Positions 54,701 through 61,376 of a stretch of 64,000 nucleotides of DNA are shown one piece after another. Both the position numbers and the translations under genes were made by a program. The DNA is from Natrinema sp. HArc-T2 (GTDB taxonomy: Archaea; Halobacteriota; Halobacteria; Halobacteriales; Natrialbaceae). The stretch is taken from positions 372,001 to 436,000 of the forward strand of contig NZ_JBGUAZ010000001.1 in NCBI RefSeq assembly GCF_041821085.1, given 5' to 3'. How positions within the stretch are numbered: position 1 is the stretch's first letter; every line of letters starts with the position of its first letter. The notes under the pieces are model-generated. The model was not told the origin of the DNA, ran no database searches, and saw only the letters and a list, made by a program, of their open reading frames with translations.

Positions 54701-55459
54701 GAGTGACTCGTCAGCCGGCCGCCTGCCCTCGATGGTCGGCGCTGCGGTCCCGGTTTCTGCCACGGTGATCGTCCACGTCGCTCGGCGGGGCTCGTCGTCG
54801 CCGACGGCAGCAGCGACCTCGTAGGTGCCTGCCGAGTCGAACGTCGTCTGCCAGTAGTCGGCACCCCGATGGCCGTAGTACGTGCTAAACCAGGGTCCCA
54901 TCGACCAACCGACGTACTCGCCATCGACGAACCACTGTGTTCGTCCGCCGTACTCCCCGAGCGCGTCGGATTCGACCTCGAAGAGCACCGTCGTCCCCGG
55001 CTGTACCGTCAGCTCCGGGTCCGGTGATAGTTGTGCGGTGTCCAATTCCTCAACGGCGAGGACGTCGACGGTGCGTTCAGCCGTGTCGTCGTCGGTCTCG
55101 AACCGGACCGTGACCGTCTCGTCCTGGCTGACTGGATAGGTACGATAACTGAAGTAGTCGATCGTCTCGGTTTCACCGGGACCAACCGTCGTTTCGACGG
55201 TCGACCGATGTTCGCCCTCGTAAAAACCCTCGACTGTTGTCCTCACTGCCGTGGTGCCTGTGTTTTCGACCGCTACGCTCACCTCGAGTAGCGATCCACC
55301 CTCGACGGGCGCGTTCGTCTCGACGATTCGAACCTCGGTGACGCCGTCGTCCTGAACGGCACGCCTCCGCCTCGCGACCTCTCGTTCGATCGCTTCCACA
55401 CTCCCCGTAAGCGTCGCCGCCAGACCGCCCCCGGCGGCGAGATAGCGTCGTCGCCGCAT
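51740..55459 (-). CDS. Large secreted CARDB-repeat surface protein
   Basis: A 1,239-residue protein. The start MRRRRYLAAGGGLAATLTGS reads as a Tat-like signal (RRRRYLA), so export is likely. At least seven CARDB-like modules follow, marked by (E/G)T(N/T)(A/D)PV...LEV. Modules two to five alternate two subtypes, one with VRRTQTFP and one with NDQEFP, an A-B-A-B pattern of about 300 bases per module. Ig-like inserts lie between. The C-terminal 85 residues are Pro/Glu repeats (EEPDSPQEPGPPEEPDSPEE), with no membrane helix or PGF-CTERM sorting signal, so the anchor is unknown. Confidence 0.85.
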   Translation of the reverse strand: MRRRRYLAAGGGLAATLTGSVEAIEREVARRRRAVQDDGVTEVRIVETNAPVEGGSLLEVSVAVENTGTTAVRTTVEGFYEGEHRSTVETTVGPGETETIDYFSYRTYPVSQDETVTVRFETDDDTAERTVDVLAVEELDTAQLSPDPELTVQPGTTVLFEVESDALGEYGGRTQWFVDGEYVGWSMGPWFSTYYGHRGADYWQTTFDSAGTYEVAAAVGDDEPRRATWTITVAETGTAAPTIEGRRPADESLAMTTDESIELELDVAHPDGALDRVVWWLGHADVILGETAVSGSKDTATLSLESGCHGCPIIAWVISENGTITSERSWVIDDVGETDADLAVSIIETNDPVDAGEVLEVTATVENTTDTEITQDVDLIVGHDPELVDSQSVAVGGGESETIDLEFETAVVRRTQTFPARVETEDSADERTVEVIGTEDIGLDVTIVETNAPVQTGEFLEVIAEFENSHSTGLTREVQLIVGHDPTVVDTTVVSLEPGESETVTMGYETALVRNDQEFPARIETEGDSDEVPVFVYVDEPPLAVTNIETNDPVTTGDVLEVTATLENTAESETTQEIELIVGHDPELVDSQSVTVAGGETETVDLEFETALVRRTQTFPVRVESDDDAAVRDVEVIGTDDVDVTVTITGTNDPVDAGDVLEVTAEVENASEVTVTQDLEFVVGHDPTVVDTASIRLEPGARETVTMAFETALVENDQEFPVRVESAVASDERTVLVYGTDDRDFEIEFVNCTQATVSGTFEDGDDLTVETLFVDSVGVGNAHPGITIGDAIDAPFSGTIRLQISDDEGVLDRTDDEVVVGLRDDGFGSTIGTVFVNWFESDERRESNPNDCIDERRPERPSIALEDVTPTEGDSYTVTFGYENPNDLELVGGAFVAGTTEDEPPALEPGTHSFAVEWTPQTDDERLVWEIDLENYLYDETLRAETEPAGEYRDPEPAFSVAILETTAPVVAGETLEVTVEVENIGNATGSREFALAVGGQVVDTAQVDLEEGALETVTLSYQTRPEDVGELAVTVRSEDDEATAQVTVEEPAETAAFEVTTVNATDPVEAGATLEVTAEVTNVGTEAGETNVYLDIDQQQGVDTQSVSLAADETGSVTLTYATTQTDVGDRTATVRTDDDAASIQFTVTEPETADESPDSTPDEQPEEPDSPQEPGPPEEPDSPEEPGPPEEPDTPEESEPPEEPESPDSPGDEQTEDSPAEPVDGQPDNQSVEPVEE
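53225..54430 (-). repeat. Four internal CARDB modules arranged as two A-B pairs
   Basis: Module boundaries recur near 54430, 54130, 53828 and 53525, about 300 bases apart, each opening with a GTCACCTCGAG...TCGCC-type stretch on the plus strand. Modules 1 and 3 share VRRTQTFP and DPELVDSQSV; modules 2 and 4 share NDQEFP and DPTVVDT. That means a two-module unit of about 600 bases was duplicated after the modules had diverged. Confidence 0.65.
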
Positions 55460-55691
55460 GGATACGCTGTCCACGACGGAACACATAATACATTGTCACC
55501 GTTTGCTTGATCGTCATTCTGCAGCGGTAACGAGACGCGAAACAGGTGGACAGGTGCCGTCAGCGAGTCTCAAAGAGCTGTGTCACGCACAGTCTCGGCT
55601 GGCGCAAATACTGTCAGTACCCGATGGAAGTGACACTTCCTGCTGGTTGTCCCAGCCTTAACCGGAGCGGTGTAATTAGATATAATTAGTC
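55460..55691. other. Divergent promoter region with a 15-bp palindrome
   Basis: About 230 bases between the CARDB gene (minus) and a small membrane protein gene (plus). GGAAGTG-A-CACTTCC (55626-55640) is a perfect 7-1-7 palindrome. TAATTA occurs twice around GATA just before the plus-strand ATG, and the reverse complement of CATAATACATTG lies about 30 bases before the CARDB start. Confidence 0.5.
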
Positions 55692-55895
55692 ATGCTCGAG
55701 CGACCGGACGCTGTCCTCACACTGATCCCGCTACTGGCGGTCAGCGGCCTTGCCGTTCGGACACTGCTTGCGCCGGGTTTCGGATCGGGGCTGTTCACGA
55801 CGCCGCTTGCGGCTGCCGGCTATCTCGCCGCGCTCGCGCTCGTCTTTCTAGAGCTGCTTGCGTGGCCGGTCGCCCAGCGGCTCAGTGGGTCGTGA
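55692..55895 (+). CDS. Small two-helix membrane protein
   Basis: A 67-residue hydrophobic protein starting [20 protein letters not shown]. Two membrane helices (about residues 8-27 and 38-60, [20 protein letters not shown]) leave short charged ends. Its position just before the L37Ae-rpoP-pcc1 cluster suggests a neighbour of information genes, but it is likely independent. No function recognised. Confidence 0.66.
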   Translation: MLERPDAVLTLIPLLAVSGLAVRTLLAPGFGSGLFTTPLAAAGYLAALALVFLELLAWPVAQRLSGS

Positions 55896-55969
55896 CCGGA
55901 GCCGATCGCGTCCGCGAACCGACGCGACTCAACAGGTTTAAGAATCCGCTGGCGATAGAGAGCACTACT

Positions 55970-56233
55970 ATGGCCAAGAAAGGACAGGTCGGTAGCGCTG
56001 GCCGCTTCGGTGCCCGCTACGGCCGCGTCGCACGACGTCGCGTCAGCGAGATCGAAGACGACATGCAGAACGCCGAAGTCGACGGCGACGACGTCACCCG
56101 CGTCGGCACTGGCATCTGGAAAAACGAAGAGACCGGCGAAGTCTTCACCGGCGGTGCCTACCGCCCGGAGACCCCCGCTGGCCGCACCGTCCAGCGCTCC
56201 ATCCGCGCTGCGCTCGCCGAGGACGACGAATAA
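55970..56233 (+). CDS. rpl37ae: Large ribosomal subunit protein L37Ae lacking the zinc-finger cysteines
   Basis: An 87-residue protein with the L37Ae start ([29 protein letters not shown]) and end ([20 protein letters not shown]). In most archaea and eukaryotes the middle holds a C-x2-C...C-x2-C zinc site. Here the segment reads [20 protein letters not shown] then ETGEV, with no cysteine at all, although GTGIW and FTGGAY stay aligned. The protein must therefore fold without zinc, or a separate zinc-bearing paralogue exists elsewhere. AACAGGTTTAAGAAT is a strong TATA region 26-35 bases upstream. Confidence 0.9.
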   Translation: MAKKGQVGSAGRFGARYGRVARRRVSEIEDDMQNAEVDGDDVTRVGTGIWKNEETGEVFTGGAYRPETPAGRTVQRSIRAALAEDDE

Positions 56234-56252
56234 CCACCTCTTCAGGACCAGT

Positions 56253-56387
56253 ATGAGTTACAAATGCTCTCGCTGTAAACGCGACGTCCAGCTCGACGAG
56301 TACGGCGGCGTCCGCTGTCCCTACTGCGGCCACCGCGTGCTCCTGAAAGAACGCAGCCGCGACGTCAAGGAAGTCGACGTCCAGTAA
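56253..56387 (+). CDS. rpoP: DNA-directed RNA polymerase subunit P (Rpo12)
   Basis: A 44-residue RNA polymerase subunit with an intact zinc site: C5, C8, C22 and C25 in [20 protein letters not shown] then RCPYCG. This is the archaeal RPB12 counterpart. It lies 19 bases after L37Ae, as in many archaea, and 9 bases before pcc1, forming one operon. Its zinc cysteines are retained, in contrast to the neighbour L37Ae. Confidence 0.93.
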   Translation: MSYKCSRCKRDVQLDEYGGVRCPYCGHRVLLKERSRDVKEVDVQ

Positions 56388-56396
56388 CGCGTCAGC

Positions 56397-56675
56397 GTGT
56401 CTTCTCACGACGCGACCCTCGAGTTCGACTACGAGAGCACCGCGCGTGCCGAACTCGTCGCTGAAAGCGTCGCCCGCGAGATCGGTGAGATCGACGACGA
56501 CCGCTCGCGGACGACCCTCGAGCGAGACGACTCGCTGGTCCGCGTCGAGATCGACGCCGACGACGTGATCGCCCTGCGAGCCGCGTTGAACACGTGGTTT
56601 TCGCTGATCGATGTCGCCGAGCGAACCGCCGACGCTGGATTGGGAGTGCTCGAGGCCAAGTCTGAGTCATCGTAG
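56397..56675 (+). CDS. pcc1: KEOPS complex subunit Pcc1
   Basis: A 92-residue protein, GTG start at 56397 (MSSHDATLEFDYESTARAEL). It has the small alpha/beta Pcc1 fold: VRVEIDADDVIALRAALNTW is the signature helix-strand. It dimerises Kae1 in the KEOPS complex, which makes t6A in tRNA. Position after rpoP is conserved in archaea. There is no ATG alternative near the conserved first strand, so GTG use is real. Confidence 0.88.
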   Translation: MSSHDATLEFDYESTARAELVAESVAREIGEIDDDRSRTTLERDDSLVRVEIDADDVIALRAALNTWFSLIDVAERTADAGLGVLEAKSESS

Positions 56676-56940
56676 TCTGTCAACCCCTTCTGACGGGCTG
56701 GGTGATCTGTGGATTGCATTCGACCTGGTCGAACGCATTGTACTCGAACTCGACGCTACGCTCCCCGCTCGTGATCGCTGGACCCGCGCTCGCTGCGGAT
56801 CGACGGGATCGTCTTCCAGTAGAGCACTCTGATTCTATATCCTCGCGCACGTGATATCGTGATAATAACGTGGAGCCGACCACGGTGGCGCTCCGAAGAC
56901 AAAGCTTGGCTTTATCAGTCCGGAGGGCGACGGTCGAGAT
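56676..56940. other. Intergenic gap with the prefoldin promoter
   Basis: 265 bases between pcc1 and prefoldin. TTGGCTTTATCAG about 30 bases before the prefoldin ATG is the likely TATA element, and GGAGGGCG in between may be a ribosome site at unusual distance. I see no RNA gene. Confidence 0.45.
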
Positions 56941-57336
56941 ATGCAAGGAAACCTGCCGCCGGAAGCACAGGAGAAAATCGAACAGCTACAGGATCTGCAG
57001 GAGACGGCACAGCAAGTCGCCGTCCAGAAGCAGGAAGCGGAAACCGGCCTCACCGAGGCCCAGAACGCCCTCGACGAACTCGAGAACATCGACGAGGAGA
57101 CGACGATGTACCGCAGCGTCGGCGAGCTGCTCGTCGAGACCGACTACGACCAGGCAGAAGAAGACCTCGAGGACAAGGTCGACTCGCTCGAACTCCGCGT
57201 CGAGACCCTCGAGAAGCAAGAAGAGCGCGTCCAGGACCAGTTCGAGGGCCTGCAGGACGAGCTCGAAGAACTGCTCGGTGGCGGCATGGGCGGCGGTCCG
57301 AGCCCGGCTGGCGGTCCCGGCGCTGGCGGCGCATAA
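56941..57336 (+). CDS. pfdB: Prefoldin subunit beta
   Basis: A 131-residue chaperone subunit. Residues 1-110 are two long coiled-coil helices ([20 protein letters not shown] ... [20 protein letters not shown]) around a short hairpin ([18 protein letters not shown]), which is the prefoldin beta signature. The C-terminal Gly/Ala/Pro tail is disordered. With the alpha subunit (not in this window) it forms the hexamer that hands unfolded proteins to the thermosome. The stop directly abuts the next start. Confidence 0.92.
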   Translation: MQGNLPPEAQEKIEQLQDLQETAQQVAVQKQEAETGLTEAQNALDELENIDEETTMYRSVGELLVETDYDQAEEDLEDKVDSLELRVETLEKQEERVQDQFEGLQDELEELLGGGMGGGPSPAGGPGAGGA

Positions 57337-57591
57337 ATGCCGACTGACGAGCCGACGGCCGACGACGTTGTCCAGACGGCGTCGGACGCTGCGGAAGGCT
57401 ACGTCTTCTCGCAGTACAAACAGTCGGCCGTTCGCGATCTCGACGTCACCGTGACGTTCGAAGACGGCGTCCTCGAGGTCGACGTCTACCTCAACGTGCC
57501 CGAGGGCGACGCCGAGGCCGATCCCGAACAGGTTGCCGACGATGCCGCGCTCGCGGCTCGGCAAGCGGTCGACGAACTGTTCGAGGCATAA
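57337..57591 (+). CDS. DUF3194 family protein
   Basis: An 84-residue acidic protein starting MPTDEPTADDVVQTASDAAE. DUF3194 is an archaeal family regularly found next to prefoldin beta, with a small alpha/beta fold (LDVTVTFEDGVLEVDVYLNV). It begins at the base after the prefoldin stop. A chaperone-associated role is suggested only by context. Confidence 0.85.
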   Translation: MPTDEPTADDVVQTASDAAEGYVFSQYKQSAVRDLDVTVTFEDGVLEVDVYLNVPEGDAEADPEQVADDAALAARQAVDELFEA

Positions 57592-57763
57592 CGGACGCGA
57601 TCTCGCGTTTCGAACAGCTTCTTTCGGTCTCTTTGAGAGTGACTAGCCAGTGCTACGCCGGTGATCGACGTGTGAGCGGCGTGGCTGTGTTCCGGTGAAC
57701 GCCGGTACGAAGCGACGAACCGGTGAGTGCCACGAATCACTCGAACGGACGTGCCGACGACCG

Positions 57764-60040
57764 CTACACCCGATAACCCGGTGCCAGCAACTCGATCGGA
57801 TGTGGCACGTCGCGCTCGAGCAGCCCCTCGAGTTGATCGCCACACGACGTCCCCGACGCAACGACTGTTTTTGCGCCGTCGATCTGTTCGGCCAGCCGCT
57901 CGCCGACATCGACACTCAGTTCGTAGTACTCCCGTTTGTAGCCGAAGGAGCCGGCCATGCCACAGCACTCGGCGCTGGTCGTCTCGGGGGCGTAGCCACA
58001 CCGCTCGAGGACGGCGACGGTCGGTGCCTCGAGATCGAGCGTGCGCTGCTGGCAGTGGGAGTGATACGTCACTGGCTCCGCGCCATTGCCGTTCGACAGC
58101 GCCGATGGGTCGGCTCCGTTCTCGAGCAGTCCGTAGACGAACTCACAGATCTCGTAGCTCCTGTCGCGTAAGCGCTCGAACGATCGCTCGGGGAGCAGCC
58201 GTTCGTACTCGCGGTGCATGGCTGCCAGATCGGAGGGCTCGACGACGACCACGTCCCGGTCAGCATCGAGATCCTCCGCCAGCGAAGCAAAGAGCCGGCT
58301 TGCCTGCCGGTCGGCGGTCGCGACCATCCCCTGGGAAAGCGCCGCGCGTCCGCTCTCGGGCAGGTCCGGTACCTGTACCGGAACGCCCAGCGCCTCGAGC
58401 GTGCGGACGGCGGCTTTCCCGCGGTCGACGTCGACGTAGTTCGTGTAGACGTCGGGATAGAGGACGACCTCGCGGTCGATATCCACGTCAGCGCCTCGAG
58501 ACGCTCGCCGACTCGAGGCCGCAGCGCCACCTCGCTTCTCGAACCAGTCGACGAGCGATTCGCGCTGGAACGCGGGCAAATCACGGCGGCGGTCGATTCC
58601 GAGAGTGCGCTCGAGCAGCCCGCGGACGGGGTCAGCGTCCGCGAGCCAGTTCGAAACGGGTGCGGTTGCGCTGGCTGCTTTCGCAGCCGTGCCGATGTTG
58701 CCGAAGAAGCGCTTGCCGAGGTCGAGGCCACCCTCCTCCATATCCGGCGTGAGGCCGTCGACGAGGAAGTCGGTGGCCGCCGGGTCCTCGCTGCGGTTGA
58801 TCCGATCCCGGACGACGGTGTTGATCCACGGGATGTCGATCTTGACCGGACAGGCGTCGACACAGCGCGAGCAGCCGGTACAGAGGTCGTTGAACTCGGC
58901 GGCGGATTCCTGGCCGTGGACGCCGGCCTCCCAACCGGTCGCGATCCCGCCGGAGTAGGTCTCGCCGCCGAAGCCGTGGCCGCCGACGGACTGGAAGTTC
59001 GCACACGAGTTCGAGCAGGCCCCACAGCGAATACAGTACAGCGTTTCCCGGAGCTGGTCGTCCTCGCGCATGTCCATCCGACCGTTGTCCAGCAGGACGA
59101 GGTGGAAGTCTCGGTCCGCCTTCGCTTCGTCGCCGGTCGTCGTCGGCTCCTCGGGGTCGTCGAAGGAAAGCGTCGGCGAGTCGGTCGGCGGCGAGAGCAT
59201 CGTCACGTACTGTGCGATCGACTGGCCCGTCGCGCTCTTGGCGATGAGATCGACGAACGGCTCGAGATCCGACAGCGTCGGGATCAGCTTCTCGACACCC
59301 GCGATCGCGACGTGGGTGTCGGGCGTGACCGCACACTTGCGCGCGTTGCCCTCGTTCGTGACGAGCGTGATCGTCCCGCTGTCGGCGACGACGAAGTTCG
59401 CGCCGGTGATCCCCACGTCGGCCTCCTGGATATGGTCGGCGAGATAGTCGCGGGCAAACTGGGTCAACTCTTCGGCGGTCTCGAAGGGTTCGTCGGGATC
59501 GAATCGTTCGTTGAACAACTCGGCGATCTCCGCGCGCTCGAGGTGCATCGCTGGCCCGACGATATGCGAGGGCGTGTCGTCTGCAACCTGCAGGACCCAC
59601 TCGCCGAGGTCGGTCTCGGTGATGTCGATCCCTGCGGCCGCGAGCGCCTCGTTGAGATCGATCTCCTCGGTCGTCATGGACTTCGATTTGACGACCGACG
59701 GAGTGTCGTCGTCTCCGGTGATCCCGTGTTCTTCGCTCTCGGTATGGACGACATCGGCCACGTACGCGTTTGCATCCGCGGCGTCGTCGGCGACGTAGAC
59801 GGTGCCGCCGTTGGCCTCGACCGCTTCTCGGGCCGTCTCGAGCAACTCGGGCAGCCGATCGATGGCATCCTCCTTGATCGATCGGGCCTCGGTTCGTAGC
59901 GCCTCGAGATCGTCGGTTGCGCTGTATGCCGCTTCGCGCTGCGTGTCGAACGAACTCGCGTTTGCGTGGACAGCATCGCCTTCGGTCTCGAGCAGGTGCC
60001 GAATCCGATCAGCTTGCTGCGATCGGGTGCGCTGGGCCAT
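57764..60040 (-). CDS. LutB-LutA fusion: LUD domain, 4Fe-4S ferredoxin and CCG domain
   Basis: A 758-residue fused protein. Residues about 60-300 are the LUD domain (SKSMTTEEIDLNEALAAAGI, ITGANFVVADSGTITLVTNE). Residues about 340-420 hold two [4Fe-4S] motifs (CIRCGACSNSC and CTGCSRCVDACPVKID). Residues about 490-750 are a GlpC/LutA-type CCG domain (YHSHCQQRTL and SAECCGMAGSFGYKREYYEL, GTSCGDQLEG). In bacteria LutABC oxidises L-lactate; here LutB and LutA are one chain, and the partner LutC-like gene ends one base upstream. Lactate or another hydroxyacid is the probable substrate. Confidence 0.88.
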   Translation of the reverse strand: MAQRTRSQQADRIRHLLETEGDAVHANASSFDTQREAAYSATDDLEALRTEARSIKEDAIDRLPELLETAREAVEANGGTVYVADDAADANAYVADVVHTESEEHGITGDDDTPSVVKSKSMTTEEIDLNEALAAAGIDITETDLGEWVLQVADDTPSHIVGPAMHLERAEIAELFNERFDPDEPFETAEELTQFARDYLADHIQEADVGITGANFVVADSGTITLVTNEGNARKCAVTPDTHVAIAGVEKLIPTLSDLEPFVDLIAKSATGQSIAQYVTMLSPPTDSPTLSFDDPEEPTTTGDEAKADRDFHLVLLDNGRMDMREDDQLRETLYCIRCGACSNSCANFQSVGGHGFGGETYSGGIATGWEAGVHGQESAAEFNDLCTGCSRCVDACPVKIDIPWINTVVRDRINRSEDPAATDFLVDGLTPDMEEGGLDLGKRFFGNIGTAAKAASATAPVSNWLADADPVRGLLERTLGIDRRRDLPAFQRESLVDWFEKRGGAAASSRRASRGADVDIDREVVLYPDVYTNYVDVDRGKAAVRTLEALGVPVQVPDLPESGRAALSQGMVATADRQASRLFASLAEDLDADRDVVVVEPSDLAAMHREYERLLPERSFERLRDRSYEICEFVYGLLENGADPSALSNGNGAEPVTYHSHCQQRTLDLEAPTVAVLERCGYAPETTSAECCGMAGSFGYKREYYELSVDVGERLAEQIDGAKTVVASGTSCGDQLEGLLERDVPHPIELLAPGYRV

Positions 60041-60041
60041 C

Positions 60042-60548
60042 TTAGCGGTCCTCCAAGACGATTACGTCGACAGCACCCGGGCCGTGGACGCCGTGGACGA
60101 GATCGCCCATATCGGCGGTCGCACTCCGACCGGTTGCGAAGACGACGCTGTCTCGGCCTCGCTCGAACTGCGATTCGAGACGGTCGAATCCGGCACTCAG
60201 ATTCGGGACGACGTCGCTTTCTGCGACGACCGCGACGTGGCGATCTGGATAGAGGCTGATCGGCTCTGCGCCATCGGCGGTCGATTCGATCGCAACGGTG
60301 CCGTACTCCGCGATGGCGAAGCCGACTGGAGTGATACCCGTCCGTGCTCGTTCGAGGTCGGCGGTCGTTGGCGTCGTCGTCACCGATTCCGGAAGCGTAG
60401 CGCCCTCGAACGGCAGTGGCGCGCCGACGGCTGGCTCTTCGACGATCGTTTCGATTCGCTCGCTCGCGTCGGCTGCCGGAACGCGCTCGAACCCCACCTC
60501 GAGTCCCTCGAGTGCGCGCTCGAACCGACCGATAGTGTCGACTGTCAT
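60042..60548 (-). CDS. lutC: LUD-domain protein, LutC-like
   Basis: A 168-residue LUD-domain protein starting MTVDTIGRFERALEGLEVGF; the ATG one codon earlier is equally possible. VGFAIAEYGTVAIES, then ISLYPDRHVAVVAESDVVPN and ADMGDLVHGVHGPGAVDVIV are the LutC pattern. It lies one base before the LutB-LutA fusion, so the two form an operon and probably a complex. It follows tetR by 50 bases on the same strand and may share its transcript. Confidence 0.86.
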   Translation of the reverse strand: MTVDTIGRFERALEGLEVGFERVPAADASERIETIVEEPAVGAPLPFEGATLPESVTTTPTTADLERARTGITPVGFAIAEYGTVAIESTADGAEPISLYPDRHVAVVAESDVVPNLSAGFDRLESQFERGRDSVVFATGRSATADMGDLVHGVHGPGAVDVIVLEDR

Positions 60549-60601
60549 CACGTCTCACGTCTCAACGGACGGTGAAGATACTGACGGTCGAATTGGCTAC
60601 A

Positions 60602-61246
60602 TCACCCGTCGGCAGCGAACTCGTCGCGGACGAGCCCTTCGAGATAGTAGTCGAGTTGGTCGCGGACGGCCTCGAGCCACTGGGTCTCATTCGTCGTACA
60701 GCCGAGAAAGAGGGCTCCTTCGACAAAGAGGTAGAGCGTGCCGGCGACGGCGTCGGGGTCGACGTCACGGAAGACGCCCTCCTCGATTCCTGCTTCGATC
60801 ACGGTGGCAAGTCGGTTCCGTGCCTGTCGATCGACGCTGTCGAAGTAGGCACGGTAGTCAGGATCATGAACAGCCTGCGCTCGCAACTCGAGGTAAACTC
60901 GGTGGATCTCGTCGGGGACGAGCGTTTCGAGTCGTTGGCCGTCGGCTGTTTCTCCGACCAGTGCGAGGTCGAGCAGTCGTTCGACGCACTCTATCGCGGT
61001 TCCCGAAGTTTCGAGAACGAGTTCGTCGCCGTACTGCATGAGCAGCGATTCGGCAAACTCGCGCACCAGGTCGTCCTTGCTCTCGAAGTGGTGATAGATC
61101 GTCGACTTGCTCACTGCAGCTTCGTCGGCGACACGGCCCATCGAGAGGTCGGCATAGCCGTCCGTCTCGAGTGTCCGGTACGTCGCCGCGAAGATAGCCT
61201 CCTTTCCGCCGGTCGACTCGTCGAACGGCGTCTGGCTGTCGTCCAT
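60602..61246 (-). CDS. TetR/AcrR-family transcriptional regulator
   Basis: A 214-residue repressor. Residues about 15-60 are the TetR DNA-binding domain (GGKEAIFAATYRTLETDGYA, DLSMGRVADEAAVSKSTIYH, HFESKDDLVREFAES); the rest is a helical ligand domain. The start at 61244-61246 is preceded by TATA (reverse complement of ATATAA at 61273-61278), 26-32 bases away, with the operator-like palindrome 61251-61264 in between. It is divergent from an MMPL/RND pump and upstream of the lut genes. Confidence 0.9.
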   Translation of the reverse strand: MDDSQTPFDESTGGKEAIFAATYRTLETDGYADLSMGRVADEAAVSKSTIYHHFESKDDLVREFAESLLMQYGDELVLETSGTAIECVERLLDLALVGETADGQRLETLVPDEIHRVYLELRAQAVHDPDYRAYFDSVDRQARNRLATVIEAGIEEGVFRDVDPDAVAGTLYLFVEGALFLGCTTNETQWLEAVRDQLDYYLEGLVRDEFAADG

Positions 61247-61250
61247 GCCG

Positions 61251-61264
61251 ACCGACTGTTCGGT
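61251..61264. promoter_or_regulatory. TetR operator-like palindrome, copy 1 (tetR side)
   Basis: ACCGACTGTTCGGT fits ACCGA-N4-TCGGT, the same pattern as the two copies on the pump side. It sits between the tetR TATA box and its ATG, so binding would repress tetR itself. Confidence 0.6.
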
Positions 61265-61312
61265 CGATCGGCATATAAGCACGGTGGGCTCGTCGTCGTC
61301 ACGACCACCTCC

Positions 61313-61319
61313 TTTTTAA
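61313..61319 (+). promoter_or_regulatory. TATA box of the MMPL/RND pump gene
   Basis: TTTTTAA at 61313-61319 is followed by two operator-like palindromes. Transcription would start near 61343, giving a leader of about 34 bases before the ATG at 61377. Confidence 0.5.
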
Positions 61320-61323
61320 CCCT

Positions 61324-61360
61324 ACCGATCGTTCGGTTGGCTATGAACCGAACGTTCGGT
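61324..61360. promoter_or_regulatory. TetR operator-like palindromes, copies 2 and 3 (pump side)
   Basis: ACCGATCGTTCGGT at 61324-61337 and the perfect palindrome ACCGAACGTTCGGT at 61347-61360, spaced 23 bases centre to centre, about two helical turns. They lie just after the pump TATA box and over the expected transcription start. Repetition on both sides of the divergent pair is strong evidence for one shared regulator, most likely the adjacent TetR protein. Confidence 0.68.
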
Positions 61361-61376
61361 CGGTACGGTGATCGCG

